This document shows positions 16,799 through 24,871 of a DNA stretch of 64,000 nucleotides, piece after piece. Below the pieces are notes generated by a model. That model worked only from the letters and a program-made list of their open reading frames with translations. It was not told where the DNA came from and made no database searches. Source of the DNA: Bog-756 sp963756515 (GTDB lineage: Bacteria; Actinomycetota; Acidimicrobiia; Acidimicrobiales; RAAP-2); contig CAVWNV010000002.1 of NCBI GenBank assembly GCA_963756515.1, forward strand, positions 62,001-126,000, read 5' to 3'. A program made the position numbers and the translations under genes. Within the stretch, counting starts at the first letter, position 1. Each line of letters starts with the position of its first letter.

Positions 16799-18559
16799 TC
16801 AGGCGGTCTCGGCGGTGGCACCGGAGCCGGACCGGGGTGCGGCCTGTGACCTCGAAACCGTTGCCCCCCGGGTCGTCGCCCGTGCCGCTGATCGGCGACG
16901 CCGCCGGCTCCGCCGCTTCGAGTGGGCGTGCCGTGGTCGGCGCGGGGGAGGTGCGGCCCCGGCGGCCGTCTCCCCCTCCCCGCCCACGGCGTGGTCGGTG
17001 GCGGCACCGGTGGACTCACCGATGACCTCACCCGGCGAGTGGCTGGGCACGAAGTCCCGCTGGCGCACCAGGACCAGCGAGCCCACCGCTCCCACGAGGG
17101 CGATGACCGATGCGATGGCCATGAGGTGATCGAAGGTCGAGCTGAACCCGACCTTGTAGGCACCGATCAGCGCGTCCCTGGCCCCGACGTTGCGAAGGGA
17201 CGCGGCCGCCTCTCGGATGCCACTCCCGGAGATGGCGGTGCTGAGGCGGGAGTCCCCATGGGCCAGGACGGCCTGACCGTCGGCCGACCCGGTCAGGGCG
17301 GTAGTGGTGTTGGTCCGGATCTGGCTGAGGAACACGGCGCCCAGCCCGGCGATGCCGGTGGAGATGCCGACCTGCCGGAACGTGCTGGACGAGCCGGTGG
17401 CCATGCCGCTCCGCTCCGCCGGTACCACCGACACGGTGGCCGAGGCCAGGACGGGATTGGTGATGCCCACGCCGATACCGGCCGCGACGAAGCCCGGCAG
17501 CAGCACGGTCCAGGCCGAGTCGGCCTGGACCCGCGTCATCAGCTCGCACCCCAGGGCCACGAGCAGCAGACCCAGCCCGAGCAGGTAGCGGGCGTTGACC
17601 CGGATGGTCAGCTTGCCGGCCACGGGCGCCACCACGAACGCCAGCATCGTGAGGGGGAGGAAGCGGACGCCGGCGGCGAACGGGCCGTACCCCAGTACCT
17701 CCTGGAGGTAGAGCGTGAGATACAAGAACATGGCGAAGATCGACGCGGACAGGGTGAATGCGGCCAGCGAGACTCCGACCATGGCCGGTCGTCGGAACAG
17801 CGACAGATCGAGCATCGGGTCCCTCTGCAGCCACTCGCCGACCACGAATATGGCCATCAGGACTCCTGCCCCCACGAGCAGTCCGACGATGGTGGGGCTG
17901 GACCACCCCTTGGCGTTCCCCTGCACCAGGGCGTACACCAGCATGAAGAGAGACAGCGAGAACGTGACGAATCCGATCCAGTCGATGCGGCGGGCGGTGG
18001 GGTCGCGGGAGTCCTCCACCTTGGCCAGGCAGATCAGCACGGCCATGACACCCAGCGGAAGATTGACGAAGAAGATCCACCGCCAGCCGATGCCGCTGGT
18101 GATGGCCCCGCCCACCAGGGGTCCGACCGCCACAGCCCCGCCGACGACGGCCCCGTAGATCCCGAACGCCGTCCCCCGCTCGCGACCGGCGAAGGCCTGG
18201 GCGATCAGGGCCAGGGAGGTGGCGAACATGATGGCTCCGCCCACGCCCTGGGCCGCACGGGACAGATTGAGCTCGAGCGCGGAGGTGGAGAGTCCGCACA
18301 GGAGTGAGGACACCGAGAAGATGGCCACCCCGGTGGCGAACACGCGACGTCGTCCGAACATGTCTCCCAGCACACCGGCCGTCAGGAGGAATGCGGCCAG
18401 GGTGAGGGCGTAGGCGTCCACCACCCACTGGAGGTCGGCGAACGAGGAGTGGAGCGAACGCTGGATGTCCGGCAGCGCCACATTGACCACGGTGATGTCC
18501 AGCAGCAGCATGAAGGTGCCGGTGCATACGGCGATCAGTGTCCACCACTTCCGGTCCAT
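16799..18559 (-). CDS. DHA2-family MFS drug exporter with basic C-terminal tail
   Basis: A 586-residue, 14-helix MFS transporter of the DHA2 (EmrB/QacA) family. Helix 1 has LLDITVVNVALPDIQ (motif D1), followed by VVDAYALTLAAFLL, motif A GDMFGRRRVFATGV, and motif C region GGAVAVGPLVGGAI. The last 90 residues are cytoplasmic and end in an Arg/Ser/Ala-rich stretch (SKRRSRRRRRSAARA). Proton-driven efflux of hydrophobic compounds is the family role. GGGAGGTG lies just upstream of ATG 18559. The DUF5522 gene follows 10 bp downstream. Confidence 0.92.
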   Translation of the reverse strand: MDRKWWTLIAVCTGTFMLLLDITVVNVALPDIQRSLHSSFADLQWVVDAYALTLAAFLLTAGVLGDMFGRRRVFATGVAIFSVSSLLCGLSTSALELNLSRAAQGVGGAIMFATSLALIAQAFAGRERGTAFGIYGAVVGGAVAVGPLVGGAITSGIGWRWIFFVNLPLGVMAVLICLAKVEDSRDPTARRIDWIGFVTFSLSLFMLVYALVQGNAKGWSSPTIVGLLVGAGVLMAIFVVGEWLQRDPMLDLSLFRRPAMVGVSLAAFTLSASIFAMFLYLTLYLQEVLGYGPFAAGVRFLPLTMLAFVVAPVAGKLTIRVNARYLLGLGLLLVALGCELMTRVQADSAWTVLLPGFVAAGIGVGITNPVLASATVSVVPAERSGMATGSSSTFRQVGISTGIAGLGAVFLSQIRTNTTTALTGSADGQAVLAHGDSRLSTAISGSGIREAAASLRNVGARDALIGAYKVGFSSTFDHLMAIASVIALVGAVGSLVLVRQRDFVPSHSPGEVIGESTGAATDHAVGGEGETAAGAAPPPRRPRHAHSKRRSRRRRRSAARATTRGATVSRSQAAPRSGSGATAETA

Positions 18560-18762
18560 CCGCACCTCCCTCGAGTGACAGGTCATCCACGTCGACCCTC
18601 GGCATCCGTGCCGGGTGCTGTTCGGCGCGGGTCCCAGGCTCCAGAGGCAGGTCCGGTCAGCCGGGGCCGGCATTGACAACGCGAATGTCTAGACCATCGG
18701 GAGCGGTGCGGCAATAGGTCGCTTCGGCACCACCGGGCGTCGGGGGCTGCTCCGACCCGGGC
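18560..18762. other. intergenic region upstream of the exporter
   Basis: These 203 bp separate the ABC permease stop from the exporter start and should hold the exporter promoter. A short palindrome, TGACAGGTCA, lies at 18576-18585, 17 bp before the exporter ATG, and could be a repressor site. No gene is supported. Confidence 0.35.
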
Positions 18763-19557
18763 TCAGGTGATGTCCCGCCGGGTGAGGATCAGCGATCCGA
18801 TGGTGGCAAAGGCCAGGCCGTAGAACAGCATGAGCAGGGCGCCCTGCCACCAGTTGAACAGGCCGAAGTTGATGCCGCGGCCCCGGGTCAGGTTGGCCGC
18901 GGCCGTGGCCGCGCCGGTGGGTACCCACCGTTCGGCCCCGTGGACCAGGCTGACCAGGATCCCCTCCAGGATGATGAACCATCCCAACACCACGATGATG
19001 GCGGCGACCTGATTGGTCAGGACGGATCCGATGCCGACCCCGAGGATGGCGAAGAGGGCGAAGACCAGGATCATGCCCGGTGCCACCGCCGGTATCTGGT
19101 GCACCATGTCGGAGAAGGAACCACCCCGGGCGGCCAGCGCCAGACCACCGCCGATGACCGTCGCCACCAGCATCACGACGGCGAGCACGGCGCCGAGGAC
19201 CGCCGCAGTCAGGAGCTTTCCGGCCACCAGGGCGGCCCGTACCGGGGTGACCAGGAACGAGGTCGTCACCGTCTTGTGCCGGAACTCGGTGGTCACGATG
19301 AGGGTTCCCAGCAACAGGGCGAACAGGTATCCCTGAAACCCCGAGCCGACCAGGTTCCGGAGCTGCTGAGTGGTGTGTGGGACCGTGTAGCCGGGCGAGA
19401 CCAACGAGCCCGAGCCCGATCCCGGGCCGGCGTCCGGTCGGGTCAGGAAGATGACCAGGATGAGCAACGCGTTGACGATGAGGGCGATGCCGGTGAGGAC
19501 CCAGGGAACCGCGGTCGTCCGCAGCTTCAGCCACTCGGAACGCATGATGGCGATCAC
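18763..19557 (-). CDS. ABC-2 type transporter permease
   Basis: A 264-residue permease with six hydrophobic segments. It opens with MRSEWLKLRTT, typical of ABC-2 permeases whose N-terminal helix contacts the ATPase, and has LLLGTLIVTTEFRHKTVTTSFLVTPVR, a conserved segment of this family. The GTG at 19557 overlaps the stop of the ATPase gene (GTGA), so the two genes form a coupled unit encoding one exporter. Substrate unknown. Confidence 0.9.
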   Translation of the reverse strand: MIAIMRSEWLKLRTTAVPWVLTGIALIVNALLILVIFLTRPDAGPGSGSGSLVSPGYTVPHTTQQLRNLVGSGFQGYLFALLLGTLIVTTEFRHKTVTTSFLVTPVRAALVAGKLLTAAVLGAVLAVVMLVATVIGGGLALAARGGSFSDMVHQIPAVAPGMILVFALFAILGVGIGSVLTNQVAAIIVVLGWFIILEGILVSLVHGAERWVPTGAATAAANLTRGRGINFGLFNWWQGALLMLFYGLAFATIGSLILTRRDIT

Positions 19558-20510
19558 GACGGCCCTCCCGGCATCGGGTTCGGTCCGACCCCCATGAGGC
19601 TGGGGTCGGCGGCATCGAACCCGTGCGTCAACTGCAGGAAGACGTCCTCGAGGCTGCCACGGTCGTGGACCAGCTCGTAGAGGACGATCTGGTGCTGGGC
19701 GGCCAGGGGACCGAACCACTCGGGAGTGGCGCCGGCGATGGCCACCATGTCCGGCCCCGTCTGCACATAGGCGACGGGGATGGCATCGAGGACGGCCATG
19801 AGCCGGGCCAGCTCCGGGGTACGGATGCGCATGCCGGTGGACGTCCCGGCCCGGCTGGCCAGCTCGGCCAGCGTGGTCTGCAGTACGAGCTTGCCGTGGG
19901 ACACGATGACCACGTCATCGACGGTCTCCTCCATCTCGGACAACAGGTGGGAGGAGACCAGCACGGCGTGGCCGAGCGAAGCCTGGTGGCGGATGAACGT
20001 GCGCAGCCACTGGATGCCTTGGGGATCGAGGCCGTTGGACGGCTCGTCGAGGATGAGCACCTCGGGGTCGCCCAGTAGGGCCGTGGCCAACTGCAGCCGC
20101 TGGCGCATGCCGAGCGAGAACTTGCCCACGCGTCGACGGGCGACGTCGGCCAGGCCGACCAGGTCGAGGGTCTCGTCCACGCGCCTCAGGGGCAGCCCGG
20201 CTCCGATGGCCACGGCTTTCAGGTGGTCCTCGGCCCGGCGCGAGGGATGGAAGCTGGTGGCCTCGAGCACCGCGCCCACATGGTGGATGGGGTGCTCGAG
20301 CTCGACGTAGCGCCGCCCTCCGAAGGTGGCCGCCCCATCGGTGATGGAGACCAGTCCGAGCAGCATCCGGAGCGTCGTGGTCTTGCCTGAGCCGTTGGGG
20401 CCGAGGAAGCCGGTGACCCGGCCCTCCGCCACCTCGAAGCTGAGATCGTCGACGGCACGCAACGGACCGAACTGCTTCGAGAGTCCGCGGACCTCGATCG
20501 CTGATGACAT
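19554..20510 (-). CDS. ABC transporter ATP-binding protein
   Basis: A 318-residue ATPase. Walker A GPNGSGKTTT (about residues 38-47), signature FSLGMRQRLQLATALLGDPEVLILDEPSNGLDP with Walker B, and switch His in VLVSSHLLSEME are all present. The signature reads SLGMRQRL, usual for ABC-2 exporters. A C-terminal extension of about 100 residues includes RGSLEDVFLQLTHG. The ATG at 20510 starts MSSAIEVRGLSKQF. A minisatellite lies about 60 bp upstream of this start. Confidence 0.93.
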   Translation of the reverse strand: MSSAIEVRGLSKQFGPLRAVDDLSFEVAEGRVTGFLGPNGSGKTTTLRMLLGLVSITDGAATFGGRRYVELEHPIHHVGAVLEATSFHPSRRAEDHLKAVAIGAGLPLRRVDETLDLVGLADVARRRVGKFSLGMRQRLQLATALLGDPEVLILDEPSNGLDPQGIQWLRTFIRHQASLGHAVLVSSHLLSEMEETVDDVVIVSHGKLVLQTTLAELASRAGTSTGMRIRTPELARLMAVLDAIPVAYVQTGPDMVAIAGATPEWFGPLAAQHQIVLYELVHDRGSLEDVFLQLTHGFDAADPSLMGVGPNPMPGGPS

Positions 20511-20568
20511 GCCAGACGGTACCCCGATAGGTGTCGGAACAGGGGTCATGCCCGGCCCCGGGGGCCCG

Positions 20569-20642
20569 GTCACGGCGCCAGGTCACGGCGCCAGGTCACG
20601 GCGCCAGGTCACGGCGCCAGGTCACGGCGCCAGGTCACGGCC
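20569..20642. repeat. 13-bp minisatellite upstream of the ABC transporter
   Basis: GTCACGGCGCCAG is repeated five times without a mismatch from 20569 to 20633, followed by a partial sixth copy (GTCACGGCC). Each unit contains the palindrome GGCGCC. The array lies in the 173-bp gap between the TetR stop (20684) and the ABC ATPase start (20510), where the ABC promoter would be. Copy number could vary and alter spacing. Confidence 0.9.
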
Positions 20643-20683
20643 CACGATCAGGCCGGCCCCGGCCCGGTCTGGCTCGGGTCCGG

Positions 20684-21286
20684 TCAGACCTCGGCGTAGA
20701 TGTCGGTGGGAAGGAGGAGTCCGATGGCCACGACCAGCTCGTCGTGCACCCGACCCATGTTGCTCCAACCGTTGACCCATCCGACCAGGGCCGAGTACCA
20801 GACGTGCCCGAGGATCCGGGCGCGGTCACCGAGGTTGCGCGGATGGGGCTCGCCGATGGCCCGTGTGATGATCCGCTCCATCAGCACCGACACCTGCTGC
20901 TGACACTCCACTGCGGCCGGATCCGGCGAGGCCAGGGCGGTGAAGACCGCCCCCACCAGTTGGGGCTGGCGGCCCATGGACCGGAGGGCGCGGTCGAGTG
21001 CCTCGATCACCCGTTCGGCTGCCGTCTCGCCCAGGGCCGGCTGCTGGGCCAACCGGTTGTCGAGCTGTTCGACCCAGTGGACCAACGCCGCGGCCAGGAG
21101 ATGGTCCTTGCTGGTGAAGTACCGGTACACCGTGCCCATGGCCACGTCGGCGCGCGCCGCCACGTCGCGCATCTGCACGGCCTCGTAGCCCCCGTCGAGC
21201 CCCAGCGCCATGGCGGCGTCGATGACTCGTTGGCGCCGGGCCTGCTGGGCTCGCGTAAGGGCGCGCGGCACCGGGCGGTTCGCCAT
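20684..21286 (-). CDS. TetR-family regulator, KstR-like
   Basis: A 200-residue TetR repressor. The DNA-binding domain (residues 10-65: QQARRQRVIDAAMALGLDGGYEAVQMRDVAARADVAMGTVYRYFTSKDHLL) closely resembles the KstR group that controls sterol and acyl-CoA catabolism in mycobacteria, notably the VQMRDVA and GTVYRYFTSKDHLL segments. The ligand domain follows with HVWYSALVGWVNG. Assignment to KstR itself is not secure. Divergent from a second TetR gene 107 bp away. Its targets may include the catabolic operons in this window. Confidence 0.88.
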   Translation of the reverse strand: MANRPVPRALTRAQQARRQRVIDAAMALGLDGGYEAVQMRDVAARADVAMGTVYRYFTSKDHLLAAALVHWVEQLDNRLAQQPALGETAAERVIEALDRALRSMGRQPQLVGAVFTALASPDPAAVECQQQVSVLMERIITRAIGEPHPRNLGDRARILGHVWYSALVGWVNGWSNMGRVHDELVVAIGLLLPTDIYAEV

Positions 21287-21393
21287 GGGCCCTCACCCTA
21301 CTCGCCAGGGATTTCTCCCTCACAGTCGGCCTAAACAGCCTCGTCTGGCCGCCACCGCTCGCTCCCCTCCGGCCCTCGGTACCATGGTCCGCC

Positions 21394-22212
21394 ATGCCCC
21401 CCGCCCAGGAACCGGAGCTGATCGCCACGACCGATGGGCGGGTTCCGGGCCGTCGCGGGCTGGCCACCAGGCAACGTCTGCTCGAATGCACCGCCGAGCT
21501 GTTGGTGGCCACTCCCTGGCGCTCGATCAAGGTCATCGACATAGCCCGTGAGGCCGGAACGTCCCCGGCCACCTTCTACCAGTACTTCGAGAACGTGGAG
21601 GCCGCCATCACCGTCCTGGCCGAGGAGCTGGTCGAAGGGGTGGGCGTGTTGGCCGGACTGGTCGACGGCGACTGGTCCGAGTCCGGAGGCTGGGACACGG
21701 CGGTGGCGGTGGTCGAGGGGTTCATGGACTACTGGGAACGGAACCGGGCCGTCTTCCGAGTGGTCGAGCTGACCACGGTCGAAGGGGATCTGCGCTTTCA
21801 GGGCCTACGGGTGCGGGCCCTCAACGCCGTCACGGTCACGCTGGCCCGGGTCATCGCCACCCATGCCGAGGCGGCCGGCTCCCCGGCCGGGGCCGACCCC
21901 ATGGCTGCGGCCGGCACGATCATCGCCATGCTGGCCCAGGTGGCCGGCCATCGTTACGGTTTCGAATTCTGGGGCATCCGGACGGCATCGTTGGTGGACA
22001 GTCAGGCCCGGCTGCTCCACTGGTCGGTCACGGGACGGCCCGCTCCGGTCGGGGCCCGCGTGCCGGGCTCCGAGTCGCCCCCACCCCGGACCGGGCCGGT
22101 CGTGGGCGGAGGCGCGGCATCGGCCCGAACCGCGCAGGTCAAGGCGGCCCAGGCCAAATCGGCGTCGGCGCGGTCGTCGGCGACCGGTTTCAGCGCACCG
22201 CCACCGGGTTGA
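21394..22212 (+). CDS. TetR-family regulator with Ala/Pro-rich tail
   Basis: A 272-residue TetR protein. The helix-turn-helix lies at about residues 26-75 (TRQRLLECTAELLVATPWRSIKVIDIAREAGTSPATFYQYFENVEAA). The ligand-binding domain ends near FEFWGIRTASLVDSQARLLHWSVTG, and about 50 low-complexity residues follow, rich in Pro, Ala, Ser and Lys. The 3' end overlaps the convergent cyclase gene by 23 bp. Ligand and targets unknown. Confidence 0.87.
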   Translation: MPPAQEPELIATTDGRVPGRRGLATRQRLLECTAELLVATPWRSIKVIDIAREAGTSPATFYQYFENVEAAITVLAEELVEGVGVLAGLVDGDWSESGGWDTAVAVVEGFMDYWERNRAVFRVVELTTVEGDLRFQGLRVRALNAVTVTLARVIATHAEAAGSPAGADPMAAAGTIIAMLAQVAGHRYGFEFWGIRTASLVDSQARLLHWSVTGRPAPVGARVPGSESPPPRTGPVVGGGAASARTAQVKAAQAKSASARSSATGFSAPPPG

Positions 22213-23185
22213 CCGGCGATCCGAGTGCGTTGGTGAAGGGCAGCGGCGTGGCGTCCAGCAGGAATTCGTACCTGCCGTCGGCTGCGCACGCATCGGCCAG
22301 TTCGTCGAGGAACCAGTTCTGGCCCTGGGTCATCCCCATTTCCACCAGGTGCAGGAGGTGGACCGGGAGGAAGACATCGGGGTCCTCGCAGGGATAGACC
22401 TCGAGCACCAGGGTGTCGGTGGCCACGGCGGCGACGTCACGGTCGTGGAGCCATTCGGCCGTGGCCGCGGTCAGACCCGGAGTGGGCCAGGTGTACGCCA
22501 GCAGGTCCCGGACCGGAGGAGCACCGGCCAGGCCGGGGCGACCGGGGAGGGCCAGGTGGGCGGACTGGCCCGTGCGGACCAACGCCACGTCTCCCGGCTG
22601 GATGACGACAGCGCCCAACGCGCAGGCTGCGTCCAGGTCCTCGGCGGTGATCGGGTAGCCGGGGTCGAGGATCTCCATCCCCTTGGCCCGCGCCACGTCG
22701 AGCAGGACCCCGCGTGAGACGAGCGACGTGATCAGGTGGATGCCGAGTCGCTCGGCACCTCCGTCGGTCACCGTCGAGGCCGCGAAGCCGTTGTAGAGCG
22801 ACCTCCCGTCCGGGCCCGCCCCGTACGAAGCGTGGGCCAAGCCGTCCCAGTGGGTGGCGCACTGCATGGCCATGGTCACGACGTCCTCGGAGAACGCGAT
22901 CCAGCCCGGTTCGCCGATGGGGTCGTCCACGCTGACCATGGTGCGGGTCGGGTTGATCCGCCCTTCGACGAACCCCATCTGGATGCCCTCGGCTGCCGAC
23001 AGGGGGAGCCCCAGGGCGAAGACATCCCCGTCCCGGACCGACGAAATTCCCCTCAACCGTGCGGCTCTGTCGACCAGGTTGAGGGTGCCGATCTGGTCGT
23101 CCGGACCCCACCGCCCCCAGTTGGAGACACGGGTGGCCACCTCGGTGAACGAGGTCGGGATCGAGGCTGGCACAGGCACGGGCAC
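22190..23185 (-). CDS. cyclase family protein (kynurenine-formamidase-like)
   Basis: A 331-residue metal-dependent cyclase/hydrolase of the PF04199 type. The metal-binding segment is AMQCATHWDGLAHASYG (usual form HxGTHxDxPxH, here with Trp-Asp-Gly-Leu-Ala-His). Other family features are GPDDQIGTLNLVD near the N-terminus and AVATDTLVLEVYP with HLLHLVEMGMTQGQNWFLDELA in the C-terminal part. Probable cytosolic hydrolase of a cyclic amide or ester; substrate unknown. Start GTG 23185 is one of several closely spaced GTG codons. Its 3' end overlaps the convergent TetR gene. Confidence 0.87.
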   Translation of the reverse strand: MPVPVPASIPTSFTEVATRVSNWGRWGPDDQIGTLNLVDRAARLRGISSVRDGDVFALGLPLSAAEGIQMGFVEGRINPTRTMVSVDDPIGEPGWIAFSEDVVTMAMQCATHWDGLAHASYGAGPDGRSLYNGFAASTVTDGGAERLGIHLITSLVSRGVLLDVARAKGMEILDPGYPITAEDLDAACALGAVVIQPGDVALVRTGQSAHLALPGRPGLAGAPPVRDLLAYTWPTPGLTAATAEWLHDRDVAAVATDTLVLEVYPCEDPDVFLPVHLLHLVEMGMTQGQNWFLDELADACAADGRYEFLLDATPLPFTNALGSPVNPVAVR

Positions 23186-23278
23186 GGCTCAGTTGTACCC
23201 CAAAAGAGCACAAGTTTTTCGCCCGATCGGCCGATGGAGTGGGTGAGGGGCTCGATCGCAGTTCGAGGTAGACGAGCC

Positions 23279-24817
23279 ATGACGGGTTTCAAGTCGGCGC
23301 CGGGACGGCACCACGAAGACACACCATCGACAACCCATCCGCGGCATCGCGGCTGGGTGGCAGCGGTCTCGGCCGCCATCGCCGCCGTCGTGCTGGTGGC
23401 GACCGGGATCACCGTGGCCCAGGGGGTCCTGTCCACGCCCCGAGCCGCCGCTGCCACCGGCACCGTGGCCGACGTCCAGACGCTCTACGCCGAGGATCTG
23501 GTGTCGCGGATCAACGCCGAGCGGGCTGCCCGCGGCGCTACCCTTCCCCAGCTCCAGGTCGACGCGGGGCTGGAGGCCTACGCCCAGTCATGGTCGGAGC
23601 ACCTGGCCACCACCGGCACCGTGGCCGACCCGACCCTTCCCGCCTGCAGCGGCCCGGCCACCCAGGTCTGCGACTTCGCCGCCAACTCCGGCGACAGCGG
23701 AAACGGCATCTGGCCCGGCGACGGTTCGGACGGCATGGACGGCGACTACATGGCTTCGGCTCCCCATCGTCAGAACGAACTCGGGGCTGCCTACACCGAC
23801 GTCGGTGTGGGGGTGACCTGCAGCGGCGGCCAGGCCTGGACCGTCGAGGTCTTCGGCTACACCATCGGTGACGAGTCCTCGGCGTCGGCCCGGCAGGCCG
23901 GTCAGAACGCGTCACAGGGCGATCCGGTGCCGGCCACGCCGGTGGCGGCGGGGGCTCCTTCCGGTGATCCGGTGTACTGCCCGGGACAGACCATCGCCGC
24001 CGACGGCGCCGTCACTGCCGACGGTGGTCAGTACCCCTACCCCTTCCGTGTCCCGGCAGTGGTCGGCGAGCCGAACACGCCGGCACCGGTCGTGGGGATG
24101 GCCTCGACGGCCGACGGCGGAGGCTACTGGTTGGCCCGCGCCGACGGCTCGGTCTCCCCGCACGGTGATGCGGCCAGCTACGGATCCATGGCCGGGACCG
24201 CCCTGGCCGCACCGGTCTCCCACATCGTGGCCACGCCCGACGGCGGCGGCTACTGGATGGTGGCCGGCGACGGCGGGATCTTCTCGTTCGGGGATGCCGC
24301 CTTCTACGGATCGATGGGCGGAAAGCACCTCAACGCCCCGGTGGTGGCCATGGCTCCCACCCCGGACGGCCAGGGCTACTGGCTGGTGGCCAGCGACGGC
24401 GGGATCTTCTCCTTCGGCGATGCCAGGTTCCAGGGTTCGATGGGAGGTCAGCACCTCAACGCCCCGGTGGTGGGGATGACCGCCGACGCCGCCACCGGTG
24501 GCTACTGGCTGGTGGCCAGCGACGGCGGGATCTTCTCCTTCGGTGCCCCCTTCTACGGTTCGACCGGCAACCTGCACCTGAACCGGCCCGTCAACGGCAT
24601 GGTCAGCACGTCCAACGGTCTCGGGTACTGGTTCGTGGCCAGCGACGGCGGGATCTTCGCCTACGGAGATGCCCGGTTCCAGGGGAGCACTGGGGCCATG
24701 ACGCTCAACGCCCCGGTGGTGGGCATGGCCACGAACGGGGCGGCCGGTGGCTACTGGCTGGTGGCCAGCGACGGCGGGGTGTTCTCCTTCGGCGCCACCT
24801 TCTACGGGGCCGACTGA
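23279..24817 (+). CDS. secreted CAP-domain protein with six GYW repeats
   Basis: A 512-residue exported protein. A hydrophobic signal or anchor segment spans residues 27-50 (AAVSAAIAAVVLVATGITVA) and ends near PRAAAAT. A CAP/SCP domain follows (residues 66-195; RINAERAARGATLPQLQVDAGLEAYAQSWSEHLA, PHRQNELGAAYTDVGVGV). From residue 282 six units of about 42 residues, each with GYW-x-VA-x-DGGIFSFGDA, repeat at 282, 324, 366, 408, 449 and 491. The repeats resemble beta-propeller or MDL-type surface repeats common in Acidimicrobiia. A cell-surface or extracellular role is inferred. The ATG at 23279 is preferred; longer frames are antisense to the cyclase gene. Confidence 0.85.
   Translation: MTGFKSAPGRHHEDTPSTTHPRHRGWVAAVSAAIAAVVLVATGITVAQGVLSTPRAAAATGTVADVQTLYAEDLVSRINAERAARGATLPQLQVDAGLEAYAQSWSEHLATTGTVADPTLPACSGPATQVCDFAANSGDSGNGIWPGDGSDGMDGDYMASAPHRQNELGAAYTDVGVGVTCSGGQAWTVEVFGYTIGDESSASARQAGQNASQGDPVPATPVAAGAPSGDPVYCPGQTIAADGAVTADGGQYPYPFRVPAVVGEPNTPAPVVGMASTADGGGYWLARADGSVSPHGDAASYGSMAGTALAAPVSHIVATPDGGGYWMVAGDGGIFSFGDAAFYGSMGGKHLNAPVVAMAPTPDGQGYWLVASDGGIFSFGDARFQGSMGGQHLNAPVVGMTADAATGGYWLVASDGGIFSFGAPFYGSTGNLHLNRPVNGMVSTSNGLGYWFVASDGGIFAYGDARFQGSTGAMTLNAPVVGMATNGAAGGYWLVASDGGVFSFGATFYGAD
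24127..24817 (+). repeat. about 126-bp degenerate coding repeats (GYW units)
   Basis: Six tandem units encode GYW(L/M/F)VA(S/G)DGGIFSFG-type blocks. Units are more diverged from one another than in the second repeat protein at 39269-39841, which suggests an older array. Confidence 0.75.
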
Positions 24818-24834
24818 GCACAGGACCCGTGTGC
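24818..24834. terminator. small hairpin after the CAP-repeat gene
   Basis: GCACA and TGTGC flank a 7-nt loop immediately after the stop codon, in the 54-bp gap before the convergent aldehyde dehydrogenase stop. Short stem, no T run. Confidence 0.3.
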
Positions 24835-24871
24835 CGGTGTCCGGGCCGCGGTGACGGCCGCCGGAACGGAT

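Noticed and set aside
22190..22212. 23-bp overlap of two convergent genes as a regulatory feature
   Set aside because: Short convergent overlaps are common in compact high-GC genomes; the same occurs at 58391-58407. Nothing else supports a function.
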